A stretch of 64,000 bases of DNA, taken from positions 1 through 64,000 of the forward strand of contig NZ_JACBFS010000007.1 of assembly GCF_022138605.1 (NCBI RefSeq). The letters are read 5' to 3'. The DNA is from Xanthobacter sp. NM-25 (lineage in GTDB: Bacteria; Pseudomonadota; Alphaproteobacteria; Rhizobiales; Xanthobacteraceae). The notes under the pieces are model-generated. The model searched no databases. It worked only from the letters and a program-made list of their open reading frames with translations, and had not been told where the DNA came from. Below are positions 17,211 to 24,935 of the stretch, piece by piece. Each line of letters starts with the position of its first letter. The stretch's first letter is position 1. A program made the translations under genes and the position numbers.

Positions 17211-18062
17211 TCAGAAGGCCATGCCGCGGAAGGTCTCGAACACCCGCTTCACGGCGTCCGAGACCCCTTCGTCGCGCATGTAGAGGTGGAAGGTCACGTC
17301 GGGCAGGCGCGGCAGGCCATCGGCCTCCCCCAGCACCCGCAGGTCCGGGGTGAGCATCTCGATATTGCGGGCGGTGACGCCGAGCCCGGCCCGCACGGCG
17401 GCGCGGATGGCGCCGAGGTTGAGGCTGAGATAGGCGATGCGCCAGGGCAGATGGGCCCGCTCCAGCCCCTCGATGGCCAGCGCCCGGAACAGGCTCGGCT
17501 CGTTGGAAACGATCAGCGGCAGCGGCTTGCGCCGCTCATAGGGGTAATCCGCCGCGCACAGCCACACGGTGGGCGAGGTGCGCAGCATGATGCGCGGCCG
17601 CTCCGAATCCAGCCGGGTGGTGATGGCGAGATCGAGCTCGCCCTTGCGCAATTCCTCCATCAGGAACGGGCTGCGGCCGGTGCGGATCTCCAGCAGCACG
17701 TTGGGATGGGCCTTGGCGATGCGCGAGAGCATCATGGGCAGAATGTTGTCCGCCATGTCGTGGTTGGCGCCGAGCCGCACCACATCCGCCTGCCCCGGCC
17801 CCGCCGCCAGGGCGATGTTGGCCTCGTCATTGAGCGCGATGATGCGGCGGGCGTAGTCGAGCAGCTTGATGCCGTCCTCCGTGAGCCGCTTGGTGCGGCC
17901 CTGCTTCACCATCAGCGACTTGCCCACCTGCCCCTCCAGCCGCTGCATCTGCTGGCTCACCGCCGATTGGGTGCGGTGGATGCGCATGGCGGCGGCGGCG
18001 AAGGATTCCGCATCGGCAATGGCGACGAAGGTGCGCAGCAGATCGAGGTCGAGGTTCCGCAT
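17211..18062 (-). CDS. LysR-family transcriptional regulator of the sulfur cluster
   Basis: A 283-residue LTTR. The N-terminal winged helix covers about 4-62 ('LDLLRTFVAIADAESFAAAA', 'RTQSAVSQQMQRLE'). The effector-binding domain starts near residue 92 ('DVVRLGANHDMADNILP'). It is transcribed divergently from the lyase operon, and operator copy B starts 46 bp upstream of its ATG. The two other copies of that element lie at the cluster's remaining promoters, so this is the obvious candidate regulator for all three units. The inducer is unknown, perhaps a sulfur metabolite such as the imported compound. Confidence 0.92.
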   Translation of the reverse strand: MRNLDLDLLRTFVAIADAESFAAAAMRIHRTQSAVSQQMQRLEGQVGKSLMVKQGRTKRLTEDGIKLLDYARRIIALNDEANIALAAGPGQADVVRLGANHDMADNILPMMLSRIAKAHPNVLLEIRTGRSPFLMEELRKGELDLAITTRLDSERPRIMLRTSPTVWLCAADYPYERRKPLPLIVSNEPSLFRALAIEGLERAHLPWRIAYLSLNLGAIRAAVRAGLGVTARNIEMLTPDLRVLGEADGLPRLPDVTFHLYMRDEGVSDAVKRVFETFRGMAF

Positions 18063-18107
18063 GGGGTTCCGTAGGGACGATGACGCGGGGCGCGGCGAGC
18101 GGCTTTA

Positions 18108-18150
18108 AATTAGACAGTCTTATGAATGGCGTCACGACTTTTAAATTGTG
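18108..18150 (+). promoter_or_regulatory. Shared two-dyad operator, copy B (lyase operon / lysR)
   Basis: A 43-nt element in the lysR-lyase divergent region, pointing at the lyase operon. The upstream dyad TTAGACAGTCTTA is a good LysR T-N11-A box. The downstream part GACTTTTAAATTGTG (18136-18150) is identical to copy A. Dyad centres are 27 nt apart as in copies A and C. Confidence 0.72.
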
Positions 18151-18297
18151 GCACGTCCCCCGCGCGCGTAACCATGGCCGCGATCAACTGCGCCATGCGG
18201 TGTAATGCTGCGCGTTGCACGGATGGTTCCCGACCGCGCCACGGCTGCGGCCGCGCCCTGCCCGTTCGGCTCGCACGCCCCAACCCATTAGCGCGAT

Positions 18298-18378
18298 ATG
18301 ATCATTCACGCAGCGTCCGACGACGGCGCGTGGGTGGTCCTGCTGAACCGCCTGCGGGCGGAGGAGATGCGGCGGTGA
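18298..18378 (+). CDS. Possible 26-codon upstream ORF overlapping the lyase start
   Basis: An ATG at 18298 opens a 26-residue frame whose TGA (18376-18378) overlaps the GTG start of the C-S lyase gene as GTGA, a geometry that allows translational coupling. The peptide is short, with a hydrophobic Trp/Val/Leu centre and a basic/acidic end. It has no good ribosome site and no recognised family. It may be a leader peptide or chance. Confidence 0.3.
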   Translation: MIIHAASDDGAWVVLLNRLRAEEMRR

Positions 18379-19556
18379 AGAAAGACACCCTTCTCGTGCA
18401 CGGCGGACGGGCCGCCACCGGCCCGGTGAATCCGGCCGTGTCGCGGGCCTCGACCATCCTGTTCGAGGATCTCGCCAGCTACGACGCTTTGCGCGCCGAC
18501 CGCTTCGCCGGGCTGCGCTATGGCATCCACGGCACGGAGACCCTGTTCGCCCTTGAAAAGGCGCTCACCGCGCTGGAAGGCTGCCACCGCGCCATCATCG
18601 TGCCGTCGGGCCTCGCCGCCATCACTGCCGCGCTCACCGCCGTGCTCAAGGCCGGCGACCACCTGCTGATGGTGGATACGGTCTATGGCCCCACCCGCGC
18701 CTTCTGCGACGGCCTACTCGCCCGCAGCGGCGTGACCACCACCTATTATGACCCGCTCGTCGGCGCCGCCATCGCCGATCTCATCCAGCCCAACACCCGC
18801 GCCATCTTCTGCGAGAGCCCCGGCTCCCTCACCTTCGAGGTGCAGGACATCCCGGCCATCGTCGCCGCCGCCCACGCCCGCGACATTCCGGTGCTGCTCG
18901 ACAACACCTGGGCGAGCCCGCTGTTCTTCGATGCCCTCGCCCATGGGGTCGACATCTCCATCCAGGCCGCCACCAAATATCTGTCCGGCCATTCGGACGT
19001 GATGATGGGCACCATCGCCACCACCGAGAAATGGTGGCGGCCGGTGCGCAACGTGGTGGCCGATCTCGGCTTCTCCACCAGCCCGGACGATTGCTATCTG
19101 GTGCTGCGCGGCCTGCGCACCCTGAGCGTGCGCCTGCGCCACCAGCAGCAGAGCGCGCTCACGGTCGCCGACTGGCTGGCCGGCCAGCCCGGCGTGCTCA
19201 AGGTGCTGCACCCCGCCCGCCCGGACGATCCCGGCCATGCCCTGTGGGCGCGCGATTTCACCGGTGCCTCCGGCCTGTTCGGGGTGGAGCTGGACGTGCG
19301 CAGCCCGGAGGCGCTGGCCGCCTTCGTGGACAGCCTCGAACTGTTCGGCATCGGCGCCAGCTGGGGCGGCTACGAAAGCCTCGTCATCCCCGCCCGCTTC
19401 ACCCGCGTCGCCCGGCCGTTCCCGGTCACCGGAACGCTGGTGCGCCTGCACATCGGCCTGGAGGATCCCGAGGACCTCATCGCCGATCTCGCCCAGGCCC
19501 TGGCCGCCGCCGCCGCGGTGGAAAGAACGGCCGTTTCCGCGCCAGCCGCCGGCTGA
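18375..19556 (+). CDS. PLP-dependent C-S lyase (cystathionine beta-lyase / MetC family)
   Basis: A 393-residue Cys/Met-metabolism PLP enzyme; family members cleave C-S bonds of cystathionine, cysteine conjugates or cysteine sulfoxides by beta- or gamma-elimination. It has 'GLRYGIHGTETLFALEKALTALEG', the cofactor-stacking 'VDTVYGPTR', 'LLDNTWASPLFFD' and the Schiff-base lysine in 'QAATKYLSGHSDVM'. Cystathionine beta-lyases of this type share 'YGIHGTPT'-like openings. Start: GTG at 18375 with GGAG 9 nt upstream; the longer upstream frame is Cys/Arg-rich and non-family. It opens the lyase-deacylase-molybdoenzyme operon under operator B. True substrate not determinable; promiscuous S-conjugate lyase activity is the inference. 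Confidence 0.88.
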   Translation: MKKDTLLVHGGRAATGPVNPAVSRASTILFEDLASYDALRADRFAGLRYGIHGTETLFALEKALTALEGCHRAIIVPSGLAAITAALTAVLKAGDHLLMVDTVYGPTRAFCDGLLARSGVTTTYYDPLVGAAIADLIQPNTRAIFCESPGSLTFEVQDIPAIVAAAHARDIPVLLDNTWASPLFFDALAHGVDISIQAATKYLSGHSDVMMGTIATTEKWWRPVRNVVADLGFSTSPDDCYLVLRGLRTLSVRLRHQQQSALTVADWLAGQPGVLKVLHPARPDDPGHALWARDFTGASGLFGVELDVRSPEALAAFVDSLELFGIGASWGGYESLVIPARFTRVARPFPVTGTLVRLHIGLEDPEDLIADLAQALAAAAAVERTAVSAPAAG

Positions 19557-19596
19557 CCCCTTCCATCACATCCCAAGCTCGGTCCAAGGTAGGTCC

Positions 19597-20616
19597 ATGT
19601 CCGATACCGCGACCCCGTTCGGCGAGATCCTCGCTGCCGTCACCCCCGGCGCCCTCGCCACCGGCGCGCTCTATGTGGGGCGCCTCGCCTCCGGCGCCCC
19701 GGTGGAGATCCCCTATGTGATCGCCAAGGGCGCCAAGCCGGGCCCGTGCCTGTGGCTGAACGGCCAGGTCCATGGCGACGAGATCAACGGCATCGTCGCC
19801 GCCCTCGATTTCGCCCGCGGCCTCGACCGCGCCGGCCTGTCGGGCAGCGTGGTGGTGTCCTCCACCGCCAATCCTCTGGCCTTCGACGGCCGGCGCAAGA
19901 AAGCGCCACAGGACGATATCGACCTCGACCAGTCGTTCCCCGGCTCCGCCGTGGGCTTGAGCTCCGAGCGCATGGCCAAGGTGTTCTTCGAGGCGAGCGC
20001 GGTGGCCGACGTGGTGGTGAACCTCCACACCATGGGCACCACCTTCGATGCCGACCCCTATGCGGTCTACAAGGTGCATCCCAACGGCCGCGCCAGCGAG
20101 GCGGAGCTGCTGCGGCTGGTGGCCCCGTTCGCCCCGGCGGTGGCCTGCCGCATGAGTGTCGCCGGCGGCACCGGCGAACTGCCCGGCAACCTCGCCGGGG
20201 CGCTCGATTACCAGTGCCTCGACCGCGGCCAGATCGCCTTCATGATCGAGCTCGGCGGCGGCGGTCGACTCGTAACCGAGCATGTGGCCCAGGGCATCAC
20301 CGGCTTCACCGGGCTCGCCCAGCGGCTCGGCCTGATCGCCGGTGCGGTGGACGCCCCCGCCAGCCTGCGCCAGGTCACCAAGCGCCGGCACGTCACCTGC
20401 GCCGAGGGCGGCATCTTCCGCGCCATGGCCAAGCCGCAGACCATCGTGCCCGCCGGCGCCCCCATCGGCGAGGTGATGGACCTCCACGGCGAGGTGCGCG
20501 AGCGCGTGACCCTGCCGTTCGACGCGCTGATGATCGGCGTGCGCCGCGACCCGGTGGTGCATTTCGGCGATCGGGTGGCGTTCGTCGCCGAGGCCTGGTC
20601 CATGGTTGAGGTCTAA
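19597..20616 (+). CDS. AstE/aspartoacylase-type zinc deacylase (M14-like)
   Basis: A 339-residue member of the succinylglutamate desuccinylase/aspartoacylase family, which hydrolyses N-acyl amino acids. Zinc ligands are visible as His59-x-x-Glu62 ('NGQVHGDEINGI') and His144 ('VVNLHTMGTTFD'). The catalytic glutamate is Glu218 ('FMIELGGGG'). The C-terminal beta domain ('KRRHVTCAEGGIFRAM') is typical of this family. Start: ATG at 19597 preceded by AAGGTAGG. It lies 40 nt after the lyase and 4 nt before the molybdoenzyme, so the three are almost certainly co-transcribed. It may strip an N-acyl group from the imported substrate before C-S cleavage (inference). Confidence 0.85.
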   Translation: MSDTATPFGEILAAVTPGALATGALYVGRLASGAPVEIPYVIAKGAKPGPCLWLNGQVHGDEINGIVAALDFARGLDRAGLSGSVVVSSTANPLAFDGRRKKAPQDDIDLDQSFPGSAVGLSSERMAKVFFEASAVADVVVNLHTMGTTFDADPYAVYKVHPNGRASEAELLRLVAPFAPAVACRMSVAGGTGELPGNLAGALDYQCLDRGQIAFMIELGGGGRLVTEHVAQGITGFTGLAQRLGLIAGAVDAPASLRQVTKRRHVTCAEGGIFRAMAKPQTIVPAGAPIGEVMDLHGEVRERVTLPFDALMIGVRRDPVVHFGDRVAFVAEAWSMVEV

Positions 20617-20620
20617 GCCC

Positions 20621-22876
20621 ATGGCGGTGGAGCGCTTCCCCCATCTCGCCCATTGGGGCGCCTTCACCGCCGTGGTGGAAGACGGCGTCCTGGTGGGGTG
20701 CGAGCCCTTCCCGGGCGATCCCAACCCCTCGCTTATGCTGGGCTCCATCGTCCCCTCGGTCTATTCCGAGCAGCGCATCCGCCGCCCCATGGTGCGCGAG
20801 GGCTGGCTGAAGCACCGGCACCGCTCCGACGGCGCCGGGCGCGGCCGGGAAAAGATGGTAGAGGTGGAGTGGGACGAAGCCCTCGACCTCGTCGCCGGCG
20901 AGATCCGCCGGGTGGAGGCGGAGCACGGCCGCGAGGGCCTGTTCGCCGGCTCCTACGGCTGGTCGTCCGCCGGCCGCTTCCACCATGCCCGCTCGCTGAT
21001 CCGCCGGTTCTATTTCTCCGGCGGCGGCGCCGTGGATCAGGTGGGCAATTACAGCTGGGGCACGGCGCAATTCCTGCTGCCCTATGTGATCGGCACCTAT
21101 CAGCCGCTCACCGGCCGGGTCACCGCCTGGCCGTCCATTCTCGCCCACACCGAGATCTTCCTCGCCTTCGGCGGCCTCGCCCTCAAGAATGGCCAGGTGT
21201 CCTCCGGCGGCGCCGCCCAACACACCCAGGAAGCCTGGCTACGGCGACTGGCGGAACGTGGCATTCCGGTGGTGAACATCTCCCCCACCCGCGACGACTG
21301 CCCCGCCTTCCTCAATGCCGAATGGCTGCCCATCCGCCCCAATACGGATGCGGCGCTGATGCTGGCGCTGGCCTTTGAGATCCTGCGCCTCGACGGCGCC
21401 GACGAGGCCTTCCTCGCCAGCCACACGGTGGGGGCGGAGGCGCTCAAGGCCTATGTGCGCGGCGAGAGCGACGGCGTCGCCAAATCGCCCGAATGGGCGG
21501 AGGCCATCTGCGGCCTGCCGGCGGCGGCCATCTCCGGCCTCGCCCAGCGCCTGGTGGGCCGGCGCAGCTACATCACCTGCTCGTTCGCCGTGCAGCGGGC
21601 CCAGCATGGCGAGCAGCCCTATTGGATGGCCATCGCCCTGGCCGCGCTGCTGGGGCAGATCGGCCTGCCGGGCGGCGGCTTCGGCTTCGGCCATGGTTCC
21701 ATGAACGGGGTGGGCAACCCGCGCCCGGCGACGCCCGGGCCGGAGATGGCGGTGGGCCGCAATCCGCTCGGCGCCGCCATTCCCTGCGCCCGCCTCACCG
21801 ACATGCTGCTCCACCCCGGCAGCGCCTATGATTTCGACGGCCGGCAGCAGACCTATCCGGATGTGCGCTTCATCCATTGGGCCGGCGGCAATCCCTTCCA
21901 CCACCACCAGCAGCTCAACCGGCTGCTGGAAGCCTGGCGGCGGCCGCAGACCATCGTCGTCAACGAGATCTGGTGGACCCCCACCGCCCGCCTCGCCGAC
22001 ATCGTGCTGCCGGTGACCACCACCCTGGAACGCAACGACATCGGCGGCTCCTCCCGCGACCGCTATGTGGTGGCCATGCACCAGGCGGTGGCGCCCCAGC
22101 ATGCCGCCCGGGCCGATTTCGACATTTTCCGCGACCTCGCCGAGCGGCTCGGCCATGCCGAAGCCTTTACGGAAGGCAAGGACGAAGCCGGCTGGCTGCG
22201 CGACATCTATGCCCGCTGCGCCGCCGGCAATGCCAAGGGCGGCATCGAGTTTCCCGATTTTGAGACGTTCTGGGAGCAGGGCTTCGTGGAACTGCCGGAG
22301 CCGGCGGAAGACTTCGTGCTGTTCGCCGATTTCCGCGCCGACCCGGGAACCCACCCTTTGAAGACGCCGAGCGGGCGGGTGGAATTGTTCAGCCAGACCA
22401 TCGCCGCCATGCGCCTGCCCGATTGCCCGCCCCACCCGACGTGGCTGCCGCCGGCGGAATGGCTCGGCGCCGAAAGCGCGGAGCGCTTCCCCCTTCATCT
22501 CATCAGCGTGCAGCCGGCGGATCGCCTGCACAGCCAGCTGGATTTCGCCCCGTTGCCCCAGTCCAACAAGGTCGCGGGCCACGAGGCACTCACCCTCCAT
22601 CCGCGCGATGCCGCCGCCCGCGGCGTCAAGGCTGGGGATGTGGTGAAGGTGTTCAACGCCCGCGGCGCCCTGCTCGCCGGCCTGCGCGTCGACCCCGCGG
22701 TGCGCCAGGGGGTGGCGCTGATGGCCACCGGAGCGTGGTTCGACCCGGACCTTTCCGGCAACGGGCCGGAACGGGCCGGCACCGCCAATGTGCTCACCCG
22801 CGACATCGGCACCTCCCACCTCACCCAGGGCCCGAACGCCATGAGCTGCCTGGTGGAGGTGGGCGCGGTCGACTGA
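20621..22876 (+). CDS. Cytoplasmic molybdopterin oxidoreductase, biotin/TMAO/DMSO sulfoxide reductase (BisC-like) family
   Basis: A 751-residue bis-MGD molybdoenzyme. Family marks are 'RIRRPMVREGWL', 'WDEALDLVAGEIRRVE', 'GSYGWSSAGRFHHA' and the metal-ligand region 'VGNYSWGTAQ', with Ser145 as the likely Mo ligand as in DMSO/TMAO/biotin-sulfoxide reductases. The C-terminal cofactor cap is 'QPADRLHSQLDF' through 'GPNAMSCLVEV'. There is no N-terminal 4Fe-4S cysteine cluster and no Tat signal, so it should act in the cytoplasm like BisC, unlike TorA/DmsA. The start is the ATG at 20621, 4 nt after the deacylase stop. Likely role: reduction of an S-oxide (or N-oxide) of the imported compound; exact substrate unknown. 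Confidence 0.88.
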   Translation: MAVERFPHLAHWGAFTAVVEDGVLVGCEPFPGDPNPSLMLGSIVPSVYSEQRIRRPMVREGWLKHRHRSDGAGRGREKMVEVEWDEALDLVAGEIRRVEAEHGREGLFAGSYGWSSAGRFHHARSLIRRFYFSGGGAVDQVGNYSWGTAQFLLPYVIGTYQPLTGRVTAWPSILAHTEIFLAFGGLALKNGQVSSGGAAQHTQEAWLRRLAERGIPVVNISPTRDDCPAFLNAEWLPIRPNTDAALMLALAFEILRLDGADEAFLASHTVGAEALKAYVRGESDGVAKSPEWAEAICGLPAAAISGLAQRLVGRRSYITCSFAVQRAQHGEQPYWMAIALAALLGQIGLPGGGFGFGHGSMNGVGNPRPATPGPEMAVGRNPLGAAIPCARLTDMLLHPGSAYDFDGRQQTYPDVRFIHWAGGNPFHHHQQLNRLLEAWRRPQTIVVNEIWWTPTARLADIVLPVTTTLERNDIGGSSRDRYVVAMHQAVAPQHAARADFDIFRDLAERLGHAEAFTEGKDEAGWLRDIYARCAAGNAKGGIEFPDFETFWEQGFVELPEPAEDFVLFADFRADPGTHPLKTPSGRVELFSQTIAAMRLPDCPPHPTWLPPAEWLGAESAERFPLHLISVQPADRLHSQLDFAPLPQSNKVAGHEALTLHPRDAAARGVKAGDVVKVFNARGALLAGLRVDPAVRQGVALMATGAWFDPDLSGNGPERAGTANVLTRDIGTSHLTQGPNAMSCLVEVGAVD

Positions 22877-23161
22877 GGCCGCGCCACCCGCCGCCGGACC
22901 GGCACGACACAATCTGCGACAACGCCGGCGCCACCGGGGCTTTCGCGCGGGCCGCTCTCGGCTCTTCGCCCCCAATCCCCCTGCCTGTCTCTGCCGCCAG
23001 TGCCCTCAGCCGCGGCACACCGCATCCGAGGTTCGCCTCCCGTGTGGGTACACCTGCGCGGCGGGTTTCTGCTAAGAAGCCGTGCGGGGATTTCGGCGGC
23101 GCACAAAATTCGTGTGCGTCCCCATGCGGACATCGAGCGAAGACATCGGGAGTGCAGCAGC

Positions 23162-24328
23162 ATGAAGGTTGCGATTGCCGGACTGGGGTACGTCGGCCTT
23201 TCCAACGCGGTCCTTTTGGCCCAGCAACATACCGTTGTCGCCCTGGATGTGGACCGCTCGCGGGTCGAGATGATCAACGCGCGCAAGTCCCCCATCGTCG
23301 ATGCGGATGTGGAACACTACCTGGCCGAGAAGCCGCTCGACCTCACCGCCACCCTGAGCGCCGAGGAGGCCTTCGCCGGGGCGGATTTCATCATCGTCGC
23401 CACCCCCACCAATTACGACACCCAGACCAACCGCTTCGACACCCATTCGGTGGAGCAGGTGGTGGACGTGGCCGGCGTCATCAATCCTGAAGCCACCATC
23501 ATCATCAAGTCGACCATTCCGGTGGGCTTCGTGCACCGGCTCCGCACCAAGGTGGGGCGCGACAACATCCTGTTCTCGCCGGAATTCCTGCGCGAGGGCA
23601 AGGCCCTGCACGACAACCTCCACCCCTCGCGCATCATCGTCGGCGAGCACACCCGCGAAGCCAAGACCTTCGCGAAAATGCTGCAGGACTGCGCCATCCG
23701 GAAGGATGTGCCGGTGCTGTTCACCGGCTCCAGCGAGGCGGAAGCCATCAAGTTGTTCGCCAATACCTATCTGGCCATGCGCGTGGCCTTCTTCAACGAG
23801 CTCGACAGCTACGCCATGGCCTATGGCCTCGACACCCGCGAGATCATCGGCGGCGTGAGCCTCGATCCGCGCATCGGTGGCCACTACAACAACCCCTCGT
23901 TCGGCTATGGCGGCTACTGCCTGCCCAAGGATACCAAGCAGCTGCTGGCCAATTATTCGGAAGTGCCGCAGAACCTGATCCGCGCCATCGTCGACGCCAA
24001 CAGCACCCGGAAGGAATTCATCACCGAGCGCATCCTGGCCCGGGCGCCGCGCCACGTCGGCATCTTCCGCCTCACCATGAAGGCCGGTTCCGACAATTTC
24101 CGCGACAGCTCCATCCAGGGCATCATGAAGCGGATCAAGGCCAAGGGCATCCCCGTCACCGTCTACGAGCCGCAGCTGAAGGACGACAGCTTCTTCAACT
24201 CGCCGGTGGAGCGCGACCTGGAGCACTTCAAGACCAGCGTCGACCTCATCATCGCCAACCGGCAGACCGACGAGCTCGCCGACGTGGCGCACAAGGTGTT
24301 CACCCGCGACCTGTTCGGCTCCGACTGA
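23162..24328 (+). CDS. ugd: UDP-glucose 6-dehydrogenase
   Basis: A 388-residue NAD-dependent enzyme that oxidises UDP-glucose to UDP-glucuronate for exopolysaccharide or LPS sugars. It is of the short Ugd form and very like enterobacterial Ugd. It has the NAD-binding 'VAIAGLGYVGLSNAVLLA', 'IKSTIPVGF', 'FSPEFLREGKA', and the catalytic Cys253 in 'FGYGGYCLPKDTKQL'. The C-terminal UDP-binding domain contains 'LTMKAGSDNFRDSSIQGIM'. Start: ATG at 23162; the upstream in-frame extension lacks family character. It stands alone, 285 bp after the molybdoenzyme gene, and ends at a hairpin. Confidence 0.95.
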   Translation: MKVAIAGLGYVGLSNAVLLAQQHTVVALDVDRSRVEMINARKSPIVDADVEHYLAEKPLDLTATLSAEEAFAGADFIIVATPTNYDTQTNRFDTHSVEQVVDVAGVINPEATIIIKSTIPVGFVHRLRTKVGRDNILFSPEFLREGKALHDNLHPSRIIVGEHTREAKTFAKMLQDCAIRKDVPVLFTGSSEAEAIKLFANTYLAMRVAFFNELDSYAMAYGLDTREIIGGVSLDPRIGGHYNNPSFGYGGYCLPKDTKQLLANYSEVPQNLIRAIVDANSTRKEFITERILARAPRHVGIFRLTMKAGSDNFRDSSIQGIMKRIKAKGIPVTVYEPQLKDDSFFNSPVERDLEHFKTSVDLIIANRQTDELADVAHKVFTRDLFGSD

Positions 24329-24335
24329 GCCCGCC

Positions 24336-24361
24336 AGCCCTGGAGGCGCGCCACCAGGGCT
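24336..24361 (+). terminator. Hairpin after ugd
   Basis: Arms AGCCCTGG (24336-24343) and CCAGGGCT (24354-24361) enclose a GC-rich 10-nt loop, 8 nt after the ugd stop. The following CCTTC is a weak T-tract, so the terminator call is moderate. Confidence 0.5.
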
Positions 24362-24475
24362 CCTTCAGGGCGCTGGCGCCGATGTCGATCAACGGCGAGA
24401 ACAGATCTTCGAGAAGGCGCCGCCGGCCGGTCGTGCTCTCCGCCCGGGCGGCATGCCGGGCCACCTTCGGAAACG

Positions 24476-24502
24476 AAAAGGGGACGGCCGAAGCCGTCCC
24501 CT
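24476..24502 (-). terminator. trxA terminator
   Basis: A 10-bp perfect stem (24479-24488 with 24493-24502) with a four-base loop, followed on the minus strand by TTTT. It lies 28 nt beyond the trxA stop. Confidence 0.8.
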
Positions 24503-24529
24503 GAACGCGGATTGAGATGGAGCGCCGGC

Positions 24530-24850
24530 TCAGATGGCGGCGTTGATCCACTGCACCAGCTTGGCCTTGGGGGCCGCGCCCACCTGACGGGAGGCGATCT
24601 TGCCATCCTTGAACAGCAGCAGGGTGGGAATGGACATGATGCCGTACTTGGACGCCGTCTGCGGATTCTCGTCCACGTTCAGCTTCACGATGCGCACCTT
24701 GCCGTCCATCTCGCCGGAGACCTCGTCGAGGATCGGCGCCACCATGCGGCAGGGGCCGCACCATTCCGCCCAGAAATCGACGATCACCGGCGCGGAGGAG
24801 TTGATCACGTCCTCTTCGAAATTCTGGTCGGACACCTTCTCGACGGCCAT
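24530..24850 (-). CDS. trxA: Thioredoxin
   Basis: A 106-residue classical thioredoxin, the general cytosolic protein-disulfide reductant. It has active site Cys31-Gly-Pro-Cys34 in 'DFWAEWCGPCRM', cis-proline in 'IMSIPTLLLFKDG' and the C-terminal 'WINAAI'. It follows addA by 85 nt on the same strand, an arrangement common in Hyphomicrobiales, and ends at a T-tract hairpin. Confidence 0.97.
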   Translation of the reverse strand: MAVEKVSDQNFEEDVINSSAPVIVDFWAEWCGPCRMVAPILDEVSGEMDGKVRIVKLNVDENPQTASKYGIMSIPTLLLFKDGKIASRQVGAAPKAKLVQWINAAI

Positions 24851-24935
24851 GGCATACCTCGTGGGGGCAGATTGGAAGAACCACTGAATCTTGTCCCGGA
24901 ACGTAGGGAGCCCCTCCCCGTCCCGTCAAGCCACG

